Assembly: GCA_003216035.1 (NCBI GenBank)
Contig: QCJM01000007.1
Location: forward strand, 1 to 52,513
Direction: 5' to 3'
DNA from: Prochlorococcus sp. AG-409-B13
Lineage (GTDB): Bacteria; Cyanobacteriota; Cyanobacteriia; PCC-6307; Cyanobiaceae
Length of the DNA: 52,513 nucleotides
Under the pieces are notes generated by a model, which had not been told where the DNA came from, ran no database searches, and worked only from the letters and a program-made list of their open reading frames with translations. Of the stretch, positions 7,022-16,591 are shown in pieces. Position 1 is the stretch's first letter, and each line of letters starts with the position of its first letter. Position numbers and translations under genes: made by a program.

Positions 7022-8302
7022 ATGCACTCATTATTTGATTTAAACCCCAATACTAGTTTGTTGCGTAGGACTGGTCGTTTTAGGAGAAAGTGGAAGAACC
7101 TTGATCTCGTTTTATGGGGTGTTCCTTTCTTAATGGTTTTTGTATCTGGACTTTTGATTGCGAGTACGCAACGTCAGGCTGATTATGCTGACTGGTATCA
7201 ACACTGGGTAACTGCTTTCATAGGATTTGTAATTGCAATGGGATTAGCGCAATTACCTTTGGCGAGAATTCGACCATTTTTAATACCTCTCTATTGTACT
7301 ACTGTGTTGAGCCTGATGGCGGTAAGATTTATAGGTACCTCGGCTTTAGGTGCACAAAGATGGCTAAGTATTGGTGGATTAAATATTCAACCTTCCGAGT
7401 TCGCAAAAATAACAGCAATTCTTTTACTTGCTGCAGTTTTGGAACGTCACAGAATTGAACATCCCATAAATCTTCTGAAGCCTTTAGCTGTAATTCTTTT
7501 GCCATGGGTGTTGGTTTTTATCCAACCTGACTTAGGTACTTCCCTTGTATTTGGTGCTTTGCTATTGATAATGCTTTACTGGGCAGGAATGCCTTTGGAG
7601 TGGGGTTTACTTCTTCTTTCTGCATTGGTTTCAATTGTTTTGGCGGGAATATTGCAATGGGCTCTCTGGATTTGGATTCCTCTTATGGGATTTTTAGCTT
7701 ATCGCTCGTTGCCTAGAAAACGGATTTCGACTTTAGGAACTATGGTTTTTCATGGTGTTATTGCATGGACCACTCCTTGGTTATGGATTAATGCGTTGAA
7801 GGATTATCAGAGGGATCGATTGGTTTTATTTCTTGATCCAGCTAAAGATCCTCTAGGTGGGGGGTATCACTTGCTTCAGAGCACAGTAGGAATTGGATCT
7901 GGCGGATTATTAGGAACTGGATTACTTCAAGGTCAATTAACTAAGCTCCGTTTTATTCCTGAGCAACATACTGATTTTATTTTCAGTGCATTAGGAGAGG
8001 AAACAGGGTTTCTGGGGACCATATTGATTGTATTTGGATTCTTTTTGCTAATACTTCGGCTTCTTAAAGTGGCAAATCAAGCTCGTACTGATTTTGAGTC
8101 TTTAGTTGTTATTGGTGTTGCAGCGATGCTTTGTTTTCAAGTTGTAGTGAATGTCTTTATGACTATTGGCCTGGGTCCAGTCACTGGAATCCCCCTTCCA
8201 TTTATGAGTTATGGACGTACTGCGTTGATAGTTAGCTTTATGGCGCTAGGTCTTTGTGTTTCGGTCGCAAGGCGCTCTCCTACTCCTAGTCGAAATTGGT
8301 GA
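7022..8302 (+). CDS. rodA: Rod-shape peptidoglycan glycosyltransferase RodA
   Basis: A 426-residue SEDS-family polytopic membrane protein with about ten hydrophobic segments. SEDS proteins polymerise lipid II into glycan strands together with a class B PBP; RodA does this for lateral wall growth. Family motifs seen are QPSEFAKI near residue 122, QPDLGTS near 175, LQSTVGIGSGG near 288, EQHTDFIF near 317 and GLGPVTGIPLPFMSYG near 380-395. Several of these hold residues essential in the family. The last codon and stop overlap the GTG start of the next gene, which suggests translational coupling. Confidence 0.93.
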   Translation: MHSLFDLNPNTSLLRRTGRFRRKWKNLDLVLWGVPFLMVFVSGLLIASTQRQADYADWYQHWVTAFIGFVIAMGLAQLPLARIRPFLIPLYCTTVLSLMAVRFIGTSALGAQRWLSIGGLNIQPSEFAKITAILLLAAVLERHRIEHPINLLKPLAVILLPWVLVFIQPDLGTSLVFGALLLIMLYWAGMPLEWGLLLLSALVSIVLAGILQWALWIWIPLMGFLAYRSLPRKRISTLGTMVFHGVIAWTTPWLWINALKDYQRDRLVLFLDPAKDPLGGGYHLLQSTVGIGSGGLLGTGLLQGQLTKLRFIPEQHTDFIFSALGEETGFLGTILIVFGFFLLILRLLKVANQARTDFESLVVIGVAAMLCFQVVVNVFMTIGLGPVTGIPLPFMSYGRTALIVSFMALGLCVSVARRSPTPSRNW

Positions 8303-9678
8303 GTCAATCAATTTATATACGCCATATTCAGCAGCGAATGGCTGAGGGTGTTCCATTTGGCAGGGTTGACGAGCCAATAGTTAGAAGACTTTGGTGGGCA
8401 GCACTTGAAACCTTGCAGGAAGATATTTTGCTCCCAATGAATCTAAGTAGGGGGCTATGGCTTGCATCCCCTTTGCCAGCACTTTATGAGCCGAGATTGC
8501 TTAACCGGTTGCAAGGTTGGGTTTGGGCCCCTGATGAATTAGATAGCCTGCAATGGCCTCAGGTAGGTTTGCTCCCTTCTAGTCAAGTTAGGTCAATTCA
8601 TGAGCAAAACGACTCAGGCATAAATCTCTATAAACGTCTCCCATTGCTTGAAGAGGATGGTAACGATCCTTTGTTGATAATTATCACCCCTGAAGTTCAG
8701 GTCGCCTTGGCGCTGCAAGGTCAACCAGGGCACAGAAATCTTCTCATTAGAACTGATCCAGAAACTTTGGGAGATCTATTAAAGATTTTGCATTTGAGGC
8801 TAAATACTGAGGACAGTCAAGAGTCATCAGAGATTCGCAAGGCTTTAGCTGATTTAGGCCCTTTAAGAAGTGATCATGGACTAGAGCAGGCTTTTTGGCC
8901 CCTTCTTTCCCAAAGGCTTGCTGGATTGGCTCCAAGTCTTGCTTTAAATACTCTTCCTGATAAACCAATTTTTGAACAAACCGCTAAGGAAACAATTGGC
9001 GAGATCACCTTGTTAGAAGCCCTTACTCATGAGGTCCGCACACCACTTGCAACTATTCGGACTCTTATTCGATCACTACTTCGCCGAAATGATCTCCCAG
9101 AAGTAGTGGTGAGTAGGCTTAACCAGATTGACTCAGAGTGTACGGAACAAATAGATAGATTCGGATTGATTTTTAATGCTGCTGAACTACAACGTCAGCA
9201 ACCTTCAAAATCAAGGTTGGCAAGTACCAATCTTGGAAGAATGCTCGAGATGTTGCATCCAGGATGGAGTCAGCAGCTGAAACGACGTGGAGTCACTCTG
9301 CGAATAGATATCACTCCTGATTTGCCTGAGGTTCTTAGTGACTCTGAAAGACTTGAAATGATGTTGGGTGGCTTAATAGATCGTAGTAGTAGGGGATTGC
9401 AACCTGGGGGGACCCTTTCTCTTGAACTTAGACCTGCTGGTCCACGTCTCAAGCTTCAAATCCTTAGTGAAACCCCTCATTGTGACGAAAACGACTCAGA
9501 AGTGATAGAGGCAAACTCTGACCTTGGGCCAGTCCTGAGTTGGAATCCAAGCACTGGCAGCCTGCAGTTAAGTCAAGCTGCTACGCATCGCTTGCTGGCA
9601 AGCTTGGGGGGACGGCTCGCGCATCGACGTGATAGTGCCCTAACTGTTTTTTTCCCTGTTGCAGAAGCAAAAGATTGA
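8299..9678 (+). CDS. Sensor histidine kinase with degenerate ATPase domain
   Basis: A 459-residue soluble protein. The N-terminal 230 residues form a domain I do not recognise, with no membrane segment. A HisKA dimerisation and phosphoacceptor helix follows, with LTHEVRTPL (His244). The C-terminal ATPase region is clearly homologous in layout, but its motifs are eroded: the N-box reads GGLIDRSSRGL without the usual Asn, and the DxGxG and GxGL boxes are not evident before LLASLGGRLA. It may be a pseudokinase or a phosphatase-only sensor. I chose GTG 8299, which overlaps the rodA stop (GTGA), over TTG 8296. The next gene is psaD. Confidence 0.8.
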   Translation: MSQSIYIRHIQQRMAEGVPFGRVDEPIVRRLWWAALETLQEDILLPMNLSRGLWLASPLPALYEPRLLNRLQGWVWAPDELDSLQWPQVGLLPSSQVRSIHEQNDSGINLYKRLPLLEEDGNDPLLIIITPEVQVALALQGQPGHRNLLIRTDPETLGDLLKILHLRLNTEDSQESSEIRKALADLGPLRSDHGLEQAFWPLLSQRLAGLAPSLALNTLPDKPIFEQTAKETIGEITLLEALTHEVRTPLATIRTLIRSLLRRNDLPEVVVSRLNQIDSECTEQIDRFGLIFNAAELQRQQPSKSRLASTNLGRMLEMLHPGWSQQLKRRGVTLRIDITPDLPEVLSDSERLEMMLGGLIDRSSRGLQPGGTLSLELRPAGPRLKLQILSETPHCDENDSEVIEANSDLGPVLSWNPSTGSLQLSQAATHRLLASLGGRLAHRRDSALTVFFPVAEAKD

Positions 9679-9698
9679 ATTTTTTATCAGTCGCAATG

Positions 9699-9728
9699 TT
9701 GACGGGTGTGAAGGTTGACCACTAATAG
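9699..9728 (+). promoter_or_regulatory. Candidate psaD promoter
   Basis: TTGACG at 9699-9704 and TAATAG at 9723-9728, separated by 18 bases, form a plausible sigma70-type promoter about 65 bases upstream of the psaD ATG. This is recognised by eye only. Confidence 0.3.
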
Positions 9729-9769
9729 GTGCATAGGTAACAAAAGCTGGTGCTACTTTCTACTTGTAA

Positions 9770-9779
9770 CGGCATGCCG
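9770..9779. promoter_or_regulatory. CGGCATGCCG palindrome in the psaD leader
   Basis: A perfect 10-bp palindrome lies 15 bases before the psaD ATG. The same 10-mer occurs inside a 12-bp palindrome just before rplM (48106-48117). It may act as an operator or an RNA hairpin in the leader, or be chance. Confidence 0.3.
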
Positions 9780-9794
9780 ATTTCGAGTACAGCC

Positions 9795-10220
9795 ATGACA
9801 GAAGCGCTGAAAGGCAATCTCCCACAAAACATCGGCAGCACCGGTGGTCTTCTAAACTCCGCTGAAACCGAAGAAAAGTACGCCATCACATGGTCTAGCT
9901 CAAAGGCTCAGGCTTTTGAACTTCCTACCGGTGGTGCAGCGATCATGAATGAGGGTGACAACCTCATGTATTTCGCCCGTAAGGAGCAATGCCTTGCTCT
10001 TGGAACTCAACTGAGGACTTTTAAGCCAAGGATTGAGGATTACAAGATCTACCGCATTTTCCCCGGTGGCGATACTGAGTATCTTCATCCCAAGGATGGC
10101 GTTTTCCCTGAGAAGGTAAATGAAGGTCGCCCGATTGTGAATCACAACGCTCGCCGAATTGGTGAAAACCCAAATCCAGCTAGCGTTAAGTTCACTGGTA
10201 GGGGCACCTACGAATCCTGA
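9795..10220 (+). CDS. psaD: Photosystem I reaction center subunit II
   Basis: PsaD sits on the stromal side of photosystem I, helps dock ferredoxin and stabilises PsaC. The 141-residue product has the familiar middle and C-terminus, for example ATG-proximal [11 protein letters not shown]-like sequence, [19 protein letters not shown], and [20 protein letters not shown] followed by [10 protein letters not shown] chose ATG 9795 ([14 protein letters not shown]) because the 14 in-frame codons before it, from 9753, do not resemble PsaD. It is monocistronic in appearance, with its own upstream promoter-like sequence and a weak hairpin after the stop. Confidence 0.97.
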   Translation: MTEALKGNLPQNIGSTGGLLNSAETEEKYAITWSSSKAQAFELPTGGAAIMNEGDNLMYFARKEQCLALGTQLRTFKPRIEDYKIYRIFPGGDTEYLHPKDGVFPEKVNEGRPIVNHNARRIGENPNPASVKFTGRGTYES

Positions 10221-10242
10221 ACCATTACATTCAATTGGTTCA
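10218..10242 (+). terminator. Weak hairpin after psaD
   Basis: TGAACCA (10218-10224, beginning at the stop codon) pairs with TGGTTCA (10236-10242) around an 11-base loop. No real T-tract follows, so a terminator role is uncertain. Confidence 0.25.
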
Positions 10243-10281
10243 TTCCTATAAGGCCAAAGTTTGGGCTGCGATGATTTACTC

Positions 10282-11802
10282 ATGCACAGCTCTAACCGGG
10301 CCTCATTCCTAGATTCAGCTGCCAGTGGTGCGAATTACATTCCACTGGCTTATAGCTGGCCAGCTGATTTAGAGACTCCGCTGACTACTTGGTTGAAGGT
10401 TGGTAATGGCCAGCCGCCAGGTGTCTTATTGGAATCTGTCGAAGGTGGCGAGAATCTTGGCAGGTGGAGTGTTGTAGCTTCCAATCCTTTATGGACAGTT
10501 ACTGCTCGAGGTGAATTGTTAACGCGTAATTGGAGGGATGGGAGAAGGGATGAATTAACTGGGAATCCTTTTGAAGGAATCCGGCGTTGGCTTTCTCCAT
10601 ATCGTTCAATCACACTTCCTAACCTTCCTCCTATTGGTCAGCTTTATGGAATGTGGGGTTATGAGCTGATCCAATGGATTGAACCAAAAGTCCCTGTCCA
10701 TCCTCGAAAAGAGCAAGATCCTCCTGACGGGGTTTGGATGTTTATGGATAGCATTCTTATCTTCGATCAAGTCAAGCGCCTTATTACAGCAGTCGCATAT
10801 GGTGATCTGACTCTTGGTCAGTCTCCAGAACAGGCATTTGAAAGTGCTTTCAAGAGAATTAAAAATCTTGAAAGCCTTATGTCCAGGCCTCTTCCACCTA
10901 TTAGTCCATTGCGTTGGCAGCCGTCAGGTGTATCTATTCCTAGAACAAAGCGGAATTTTCTGAAATCTGATTTTGAGAATGCTGTTAAAACCGCCAAAGG
11001 ACATATTGCGGCAGGAGATGTGTTTCAGCTTGTCTTGAGTCAAAAATTCGAAACGCGATTTGAACATCATCCGTTTGAGTTATATAGAAGTTTAAGGATG
11101 GTTAATCCTTCACCATATATGGCTTTCTTCGACTTCGGTGATTGGCAACTGATTGGTTCTAGTCCGGAGGTTATGGTTAAGGCCGAGCCTAGTGTTGATG
11201 GAATTCTTGCAAGTTTGAGACCAATTGCAGGAACTCGGCCTAGGGGACTTAATGATCAGGCAGATCAAGAGCTAGAAGCAGATCTTTTGTCGGATCCTAA
11301 AGAAAGGGCAGAACACGTGATGCTTGTTGATTTAGGTCGAAATGACCTTGGTCGTGTTTGTGCGCCAGGAAGTGTTTCGATTAAGGAACTGATGGTGATT
11401 GAGAAGTACTCCCATGTGATGCATATCGTTAGTGAAGTGGAGGGTTTGCTTGCTAGAGGAAAGGATGTATGGGATTTATTGATGGCTTCATTCCCAGCCG
11501 GCACAGTAAGTGGCGCCCCAAAGATTAGGGCTATGCAACTAATTCATGAGTTAGAACCGGATTCCAGAGGCCCTTATTCAGGTGTTTATGGTTCGATGGA
11601 TCTCAGTGGGGCATTAAATACAGCGATTACTATTCGGACCATGCTTGTGTCCTCTCACCCTAAAGGGGGTTGGCGTATGCAGGTTCAGGCTGGAGCAGGA
11701 GTTGTAGCTGATTCAGTACCTAGTTCTGAATATAAGGAGACCCTTAATAAGGCTCGGGGGATGTTGACAGCTCTTGGGTGTCTTGATTCTCCTAAGTCAT
11801 GA
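10282..11802 (+). CDS. trpE: Anthranilate synthase component I
   Basis: A 506-residue chorismate-utilising enzyme that makes anthranilate from chorismate with ammonia or the TrpG glutaminase, the first step of tryptophan synthesis. The N-terminal domain has VLLESVEGG near residues 48-56, containing the LLES element that binds feedback tryptophan in the family. C-terminal catalytic motifs are IAGTRPRG, DPKERAEHVMLVDLGRNDLG and FPAGTVSGAPKIRAM. Feedback inhibition by tryptophan is therefore expected. I chose ATG 10282 instead of TTG 10261. No trpG is adjacent. Its stop overlaps the gshA start (ATGA). Confidence 0.95.
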   Translation: MHSSNRASFLDSAASGANYIPLAYSWPADLETPLTTWLKVGNGQPPGVLLESVEGGENLGRWSVVASNPLWTVTARGELLTRNWRDGRRDELTGNPFEGIRRWLSPYRSITLPNLPPIGQLYGMWGYELIQWIEPKVPVHPRKEQDPPDGVWMFMDSILIFDQVKRLITAVAYGDLTLGQSPEQAFESAFKRIKNLESLMSRPLPPISPLRWQPSGVSIPRTKRNFLKSDFENAVKTAKGHIAAGDVFQLVLSQKFETRFEHHPFELYRSLRMVNPSPYMAFFDFGDWQLIGSSPEVMVKAEPSVDGILASLRPIAGTRPRGLNDQADQELEADLLSDPKERAEHVMLVDLGRNDLGRVCAPGSVSIKELMVIEKYSHVMHIVSEVEGLLARGKDVWDLLMASFPAGTVSGAPKIRAMQLIHELEPDSRGPYSGVYGSMDLSGALNTAITIRTMLVSSHPKGGWRMQVQAGAGVVADSVPSSEYKETLNKARGMLTALGCLDSPKS

Positions 11803-12941
11803 GCAAACTTTTGCTGCTTAAGGGATTTGAAGTGGAACTCTTTACCGGCCTTCCTACCGGTGAACATGTGGGTGTGGCAGCAGCTGCTACAAAAGACTTA
11901 CATGACTTTGTGAAGGAGCCTGATCATCGCAATTTGGAATATATAACAGCTCCTGAGAGGGAATATGACCCATTGAAGGAGGCTCTTTTAGCTCCTAGGA
12001 GAAGGCTCCGTGATTGGTTAATACCGAAGCAGTTGACACTTTTACCTGGTAGTACTCTCAGCCTTGGAGATAGCCAAAAATTTGAGCGCTCAGATCCCTC
12101 TAACCCTTATCACGATCTTATTGAGGCCACCTATGGCACAAGAGTTGTTACGGCAAGTATTCATATCAATCTTGGGATAGAAGATTTATCTCTACTATTT
12201 GCTGCGTTGAGGTTAGTGCGATGCGAAGCAGCTCTATTTCTGTCTCTGAGTGCTAGTTCGCCTTTCTTGGATGGCCAACCTACCGGTGCCCATTCACAGC
12301 GATGGATTCAATTCCCTAGGACTCCAGAACAAGTTCCTCTCTTTTTAGATCATGCGCACTATGTGGCTTGGGTAGAAGAGCAGCTAACTAGTGGCATGAT
12401 GCGTAATGAGCGGCATCTCTGGACCTCAGTGAGGCCAAATGGACCTAATCGTCCATATTCCCTAAATCGTTTGGAGCTTCGCATCTGTGACCTTATTACT
12501 AATTGCGAATTGTTGTTGGGAGTAACTACTTTGCTAGAACTGCGAGTTCTGAGCTTGTTTAAGAATCCAGACCAGTTGGATCCTTTGAAAGTCAGTCAAT
12601 TAACAGCTGAGGAACTTTCTGTTCTTGGTGATAGGAACGATCTTTCAGCTGCCCAAAATAGCCTCGATGCAACCCTGAATCATTGGCAGGATGGTCAATC
12701 AATACTTTGCCGCAATTGGATACACAAATTGCTTGAAGAGGTGATGCCGCTGGCAAATGATTTGAACTTGGTTCATCAGCTCTTACCAATCCAGGCAATC
12801 CTCAATGATGGGAATCAAGCCATTAAATGGCTTAGGGCTCATTCGGAAGGCGAGTCGGTACAGACTGTTCTTCAGAAAAGCATTATTGAGATGACATATG
12901 AAGAAAGTTCTTTAAGTAGTTCAGGAGTCATGTGGGGATGA
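11799..12941 (+). CDS. gshA: Glutamate-cysteine ligase, cyanobacterial type
   Basis: A 380-residue protein of the cyanobacterial-type glutamate-cysteine ligase family. It joins glutamate and cysteine in the first and rate-limiting step of glutathione synthesis. Recognisable parts are the start [18 protein letters not shown], the stretch NLEYITAPE near residue 45, and [12 protein letters not shown] near residues 120-131, which belongs to the ATP-grasp-like GCS core. Length is as expected. It overlaps trpE by 4 bases at the start and ppc by 4 at the end, so the three genes are probably translationally coupled. Confidence 0.9.
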   Translation: MSKLLLLKGFEVELFTGLPTGEHVGVAAAATKDLHDFVKEPDHRNLEYITAPEREYDPLKEALLAPRRRLRDWLIPKQLTLLPGSTLSLGDSQKFERSDPSNPYHDLIEATYGTRVVTASIHINLGIEDLSLLFAALRLVRCEAALFLSLSASSPFLDGQPTGAHSQRWIQFPRTPEQVPLFLDHAHYVAWVEEQLTSGMMRNERHLWTSVRPNGPNRPYSLNRLELRICDLITNCELLLGVTTLLELRVLSLFKNPDQLDPLKVSQLTAEELSVLGDRNDLSAAQNSLDATLNHWQDGQSILCRNWIHKLLEEVMPLANDLNLVHQLLPIQAILNDGNQAIKWLRAHSEGESVQTVLQKSIIEMTYEESSLSSSGVMWG

Positions 12942-15900
12942 TCATGGCTAAACCTGATTCTCAAAGTGCTTCTATGCAGCAGTTGCCCGATCAAGTGTCT
13001 GAGTTGAAATTTTCTAGGCCAGGTGAACCTAACCAGGACCCAGGTCGCTTATTGAAGCAAAGGCTGGAATTGGTTGAGGATCTTTGGCATACCGTTCTTA
13101 GAAGTGAATGTCCCCCTGAACAGACAGAACGGCTGCTTCGGTTGAAGCAACTTAGTGACCTGACTTCTTTAGAAGGTGCCGATCGCAATGCCTTAGTGCT
13201 TTTAATTCGAGAGATGGACTTGGCAGAGGCGATATCGGCAGCTAGGGCATTTTCTCTCTATTTCCAATTAGTGAATATTCTCGAGCAGCGAATAGAAGAA
13301 GATAGTTACCTCGAAAGCATGAATCTTGTGCAGGGAAAAAATTCAAATAATGACTCGTTAGATCCCTTTGCACCCCCATTAGCAAGTCAAACAGCCCCAG
13401 CTACTTTCCGGGAACTTTTTGAAAGACTTCGACGTTTAAATGTTCCTCCTGCACAGCTGGAGAAATTGCTTCAAGAAATGGATATTCGGCTTGTATTTAC
13501 TGCCCATCCAACAGAGATTGTGCGACATACCGTTAGGCACAAACAAAGAAGGGTGGCTAGCCTCTTGCAGCAACTTCAGTCTGAATCTTCAGGTTCTGAT
13601 TCCGAAAAGGCTAGCCTCAGGCTTCAGCTGGAGGAGGAGATAAGACTTTGGTGGCGTACTGATGAGCTCCACCAATTCAAGCCAACAGTGTTGGATGAAG
13701 TTGATTATGCACTGCATTATTTTCAGCAGGTCTTATTTGATGCAATGCCTCAGCTCCGTAGGCGAATTGCTTCGGCCTTAGAAGACAGTTATCCAGATGT
13801 TCAAGTCCCTCAGGAAGCTTTTTGTACTTTTGGTTCTTGGGTTGGTTCTGATCGAGATGGCAATCCATCTGTAACTTCTGAAATTACTTGGAGAACTGCT
13901 TGTTATCAGCGTCAATTGATGCTTGAGCGTTATATCAGTGCTGTTCACAACCTAAGAGATCAATTAAGCATCTCTATGCAATGGAGTCAGGTGAGCTCAC
14001 CTCTCTTGGAGTCGCTCGAAATGGATAGGCTTCGATTCCCAGAGGTTTATGAGGAGAGAGCAGCCCGTTATCGCCTCGAGCCATATCGTTTGAAATTGAG
14101 TTATACCTTGGAAAGACTCCGTTTAACTCAGCATCGGAATAAGCAACTCGCTGAAGCTGGGTGGAGGACTTCCCCTGAAGTTATTAAAACCTCCGCTGCG
14201 GGGCCTAATCCATTAGAAGCACTGCATTACGGTTCTGTTGATGAATTTCGCAGCGATTTAGAACTCATTAGAAATAGTCTTGTCAGTACAGAGTTGAGTT
14301 GCGAACCGTTAGATAAGCTTTTGACGCAAGTACATATTTTCGGATTTTCACTAGCCAGCCTTGATATTCGTCAAGAAAGTACGCGTCATAGTGATGCACT
14401 TGACGAATTGACTCGCTATGTGAGTCTCCCTAAGTCTTATGGCGAGATGGAAGAGGGGGAAAGGGTTGAATGGTTAATGGAAGAGTTAAACACGAGAAGG
14501 CCTTTAATTCCGGCATCTGTCACCTGGTCTGCAGGTACCTCCGAAACAGTCTCTGTTTTCCGCATGCTACATAGATTGCAGGAGGAATTTGGCAGTCGCA
14601 TTTGTCGAACTTATGTGATTTCAATGAGTCACACAGTTTCAGACTTGTTGGAAGTACTTTTATTAGCCAAGGAGGCTGGATTAGTAGATCCAAGTTCTGG
14701 ACATGCTGAACTATTAGTGGTGCCTCTTTTTGAGACGGTTGAGGATTTGCAGCGGGCACCGGCAGTAATGGAGGAGCTGTTCCAATCGAGCATTTATCGA
14801 AACTTGTTGCCTCGTGTTGGTGAACAGGCATTCCCTTTGCAAGAGTTGATGTTGGGTTATTCCGATAGCAATAAAGACTCAGGCTTCCTTTCTAGTAATT
14901 GGGAGATTCATCAGGCACAAATTGCTTTGCAGGATTTAGCTAGGAGACAGGGAGTAGTACTACGTTTGTTCCATGGCCGAGGAGGATCTGTTGGCCGAGG
15001 AGGAGGCCCTGCATATCAAGCAATTCTTGCTCAGCCCAGTGGAACGCTTCAAGGACGAATAAAAATCACAGAACAAGGTGAGGTTTTGGCGTCGAAATAC
15101 AGCTTGCCTGAACTGGCTTTATATAACCTTGAGACAGTTACTACTGCAGTCCTTCAGAACAGCTTGGTGACGAACCAATTGGATGCAACTTCTAGTTGGA
15201 ACCAACTAATGAGCAGATTGGCGGCAAGATCACGAGAACATTACAGAGCCCTTGTTCATGACAATCCTGACTTGGTGGCTTTTTTCCAAGAAGTCACTCC
15301 GATTGAAGAGATTAGTAAGTTGCAAATTTCAAGTCGGCCGGCTCGAAGGAAAAGTGGAGCCAAAGATTTATCCAGTTTGAGGGCTATCCCTTGGGTGTTT
15401 GGTTGGACACAGAGCCGCTTTCTGCTGCCTAGCTGGTTTGGAGTAGGCACAGCTTTAGCCGCTGAAGTTGATGCAGACTCTGATCAGCTGGATTTGTTAA
15501 GGCGACTTCATCAACGGTGGCCTTTTTTTCGTATGTTGATTTCAAAGGTAGAGATGACCCTCTCAAAAGTGGATCTTGATATTGCTCATCACTACATGAC
15601 AAGTCTTGGTAGTGCTCAAAATCGTGATGCTTTCAATTGCATTTTTGAAACCATTTCAACTGAATACAGCCTTACTCGAAAATTAGTACTTGATATAACT
15701 GGCAATGAAAGATTGTTAGGAGCTGACCCTGCTTTGCAATTGTCAGTAAACCTTAGGAATCGAACAATTGTACCCTTGGGGTTTCTTCAGGTTGCCTTAT
15801 TACGCAGACTTCGTGATCAGAATAGGCAACCACCAATGAGTGAGGCGTTAACTGGAGATAGAGATAGTGGACGTACTTATAGCCGTAGTGAATTGTTGCG

Positions 15901-15955
15901 AGGGGCTTTGCTTACTATTAATGGTATAGCAGCTGGGATGAGAAATACTGGCTGA
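12938..15955 (+). CDS. ppc: Phosphoenolpyruvate carboxylase
   Basis: A protein of about 1005 residues that carboxylates phosphoenolpyruvate to oxaloacetate, the main anaplerotic reaction feeding the incomplete TCA cycle and amino-acid synthesis. The catalytic motifs are intact: [13 protein letters not shown] near residue 188, [11 protein letters not shown] near 640, and [14 protein letters not shown] near 678. The C-terminus ends in the family's conserved RNTG. ATG 12938 overlaps the gshA stop; ATG 12944, two codons on, is an equally possible start with a closer GGGG. Length is normal for the bacterial enzyme. Confidence 0.95.
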   Translation: MIMAKPDSQSASMQQLPDQVSELKFSRPGEPNQDPGRLLKQRLELVEDLWHTVLRSECPPEQTERLLRLKQLSDLTSLEGADRNALVLLIREMDLAEAISAARAFSLYFQLVNILEQRIEEDSYLESMNLVQGKNSNNDSLDPFAPPLASQTAPATFRELFERLRRLNVPPAQLEKLLQEMDIRLVFTAHPTEIVRHTVRHKQRRVASLLQQLQSESSGSDSEKASLRLQLEEEIRLWWRTDELHQFKPTVLDEVDYALHYFQQVLFDAMPQLRRRIASALEDSYPDVQVPQEAFCTFGSWVGSDRDGNPSVTSEITWRTACYQRQLMLERYISAVHNLRDQLSISMQWSQVSSPLLESLEMDRLRFPEVYEERAARYRLEPYRLKLSYTLERLRLTQHRNKQLAEAGWRTSPEVIKTSAAGPNPLEALHYGSVDEFRSDLELIRNSLVSTELSCEPLDKLLTQVHIFGFSLASLDIRQESTRHSDALDELTRYVSLPKSYGEMEEGERVEWLMEELNTRRPLIPASVTWSAGTSETVSVFRMLHRLQEEFGSRICRTYVISMSHTVSDLLEVLLLAKEAGLVDPSSGHAELLVVPLFETVEDLQRAPAVMEELFQSSIYRNLLPRVGEQAFPLQELMLGYSDSNKDSGFLSSNWEIHQAQIALQDLARRQGVVLRLFHGRGGSVGRGGGPAYQAILAQPSGTLQGRIKITEQGEVLASKYSLPELALYNLETVTTAVLQNSLVTNQLDATSSWNQLMSRLAARSREHYRALVHDNPDLVAFFQEVTPIEEISKLQISSRPARRKSGAKDLSSLRAIPWVFGWTQSRFLLPSWFGVGTALAAEVDADSDQLDLLRRLHQRWPFFRMLISKVEMTLSKVDLDIAHHYMTSLGSAQNRDAFNCIFETISTEYSLTRKLVLDITGNERLLGADPALQLSVNLRNRTIVPLGFLQVALLRRLRDQNRQPPMSEALTGDRDSGRTYSRSELLRGALLTINGIAAGMRNTG

Positions 15956-15958
15956 ATT

Positions 15959-16414
15959 TTGTTTTCTTTTCAACAGAATTTTTATCCTCCTCGTTTACCT
16001 GAGGGTTTTGTTTTAGAGAGTGAGCAGCTTCCTTCTCCTCAAGAACTAAATAGATTGCTATCAAAATGTAATCAAGTCACTCATCCGCCAGCGAGATTGG
16101 CAAAGGCGTTAGAGCATAGTTTTTGCCATTTTAGTATTTTTGAAGAAGCTAGTGGAAAGCTTTATGGTTTTGTGCGAGCCACTAGCGATAAGGGTTTGAA
16201 TGCAAATCTTTGGAATCTTGCAGTTCAACCGGGAGAATATCAAGTCCCTTTATTGGCAGTTTTAATACATAGCTCACTTGAGATTTTGCGCAAGCGTATG
16301 CCTGGATGCAGTGTTTCTGTTTCTGCTCCTGCAATAGCTTTAAAAACATTGGAGGATCAAGGTTTTTTGTTGGACCCAGGGGGCATCCGTGTAATGGGAT
16401 TTAAGCTTCGATAA
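15959..16414 (+). CDS. GNAT-type N-acetyltransferase
   Basis: A 151-residue protein with the layout of a GNAT acetyltransferase: a central strand pair, KLYGFVRATSDKGLNANLWN near residues 67-86, then LAVQPGEYQVPLLAVLIHSS in the position of the acetyl-CoA-binding turn and helix, and a C-terminal strand. The usual Q/RxxGxG/A acetyl-CoA signature is not clear, so cofactor binding is inferred from the fold pattern only. The start is a TTG (no ATG upstream in frame), 3 bases after the ppc stop, so it is likely the last gene of the trpE-gshA-ppc transcript. Substrate unknown. Confidence 0.6.
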   Translation: MFSFQQNFYPPRLPEGFVLESEQLPSPQELNRLLSKCNQVTHPPARLAKALEHSFCHFSIFEEASGKLYGFVRATSDKGLNANLWNLAVQPGEYQVPLLAVLIHSSLEILRKRMPGCSVSVSAPAIALKTLEDQGFLLDPGGIRVMGFKLR

Positions 16415-16432
16415 AAGAGTTTTATATACAAA

Positions 16433-16506
16433 CGAGCATGGAGGGACTCGAACCCCCGACCCTCAGAACCGGAATCTGATGCTCTATCCAACTGAGCTAC
16501 ATGCCC
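16433..16506 (-). tRNA. tRNA-Arg (CCG)
   Basis: The minus strand folds into a 74-nt tRNA with a 7-bp acceptor stem (one G-U pair), a standard D-arm (TAGCTCAGTTGGATAGA), anticodon CCG and a GTTCGAGTCCC T-arm. CCA is not encoded. It sits between the GNAT gene and recF and points away from recF. Confidence 0.95.
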
Positions 16507-16591
16507 ACATGGCGACTTTTTGCCCCTAGATGAGACTGACTCAACAGTCGTCCCAAGAAGGCTATTTTAGCCAAAAGTTGCCTTAAGAAAG

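Noticed and set aside
14520-14831. 103-codon minus-strand frame in ppc
   Set aside because: Antisense shadow of a catalytic region of ppc.
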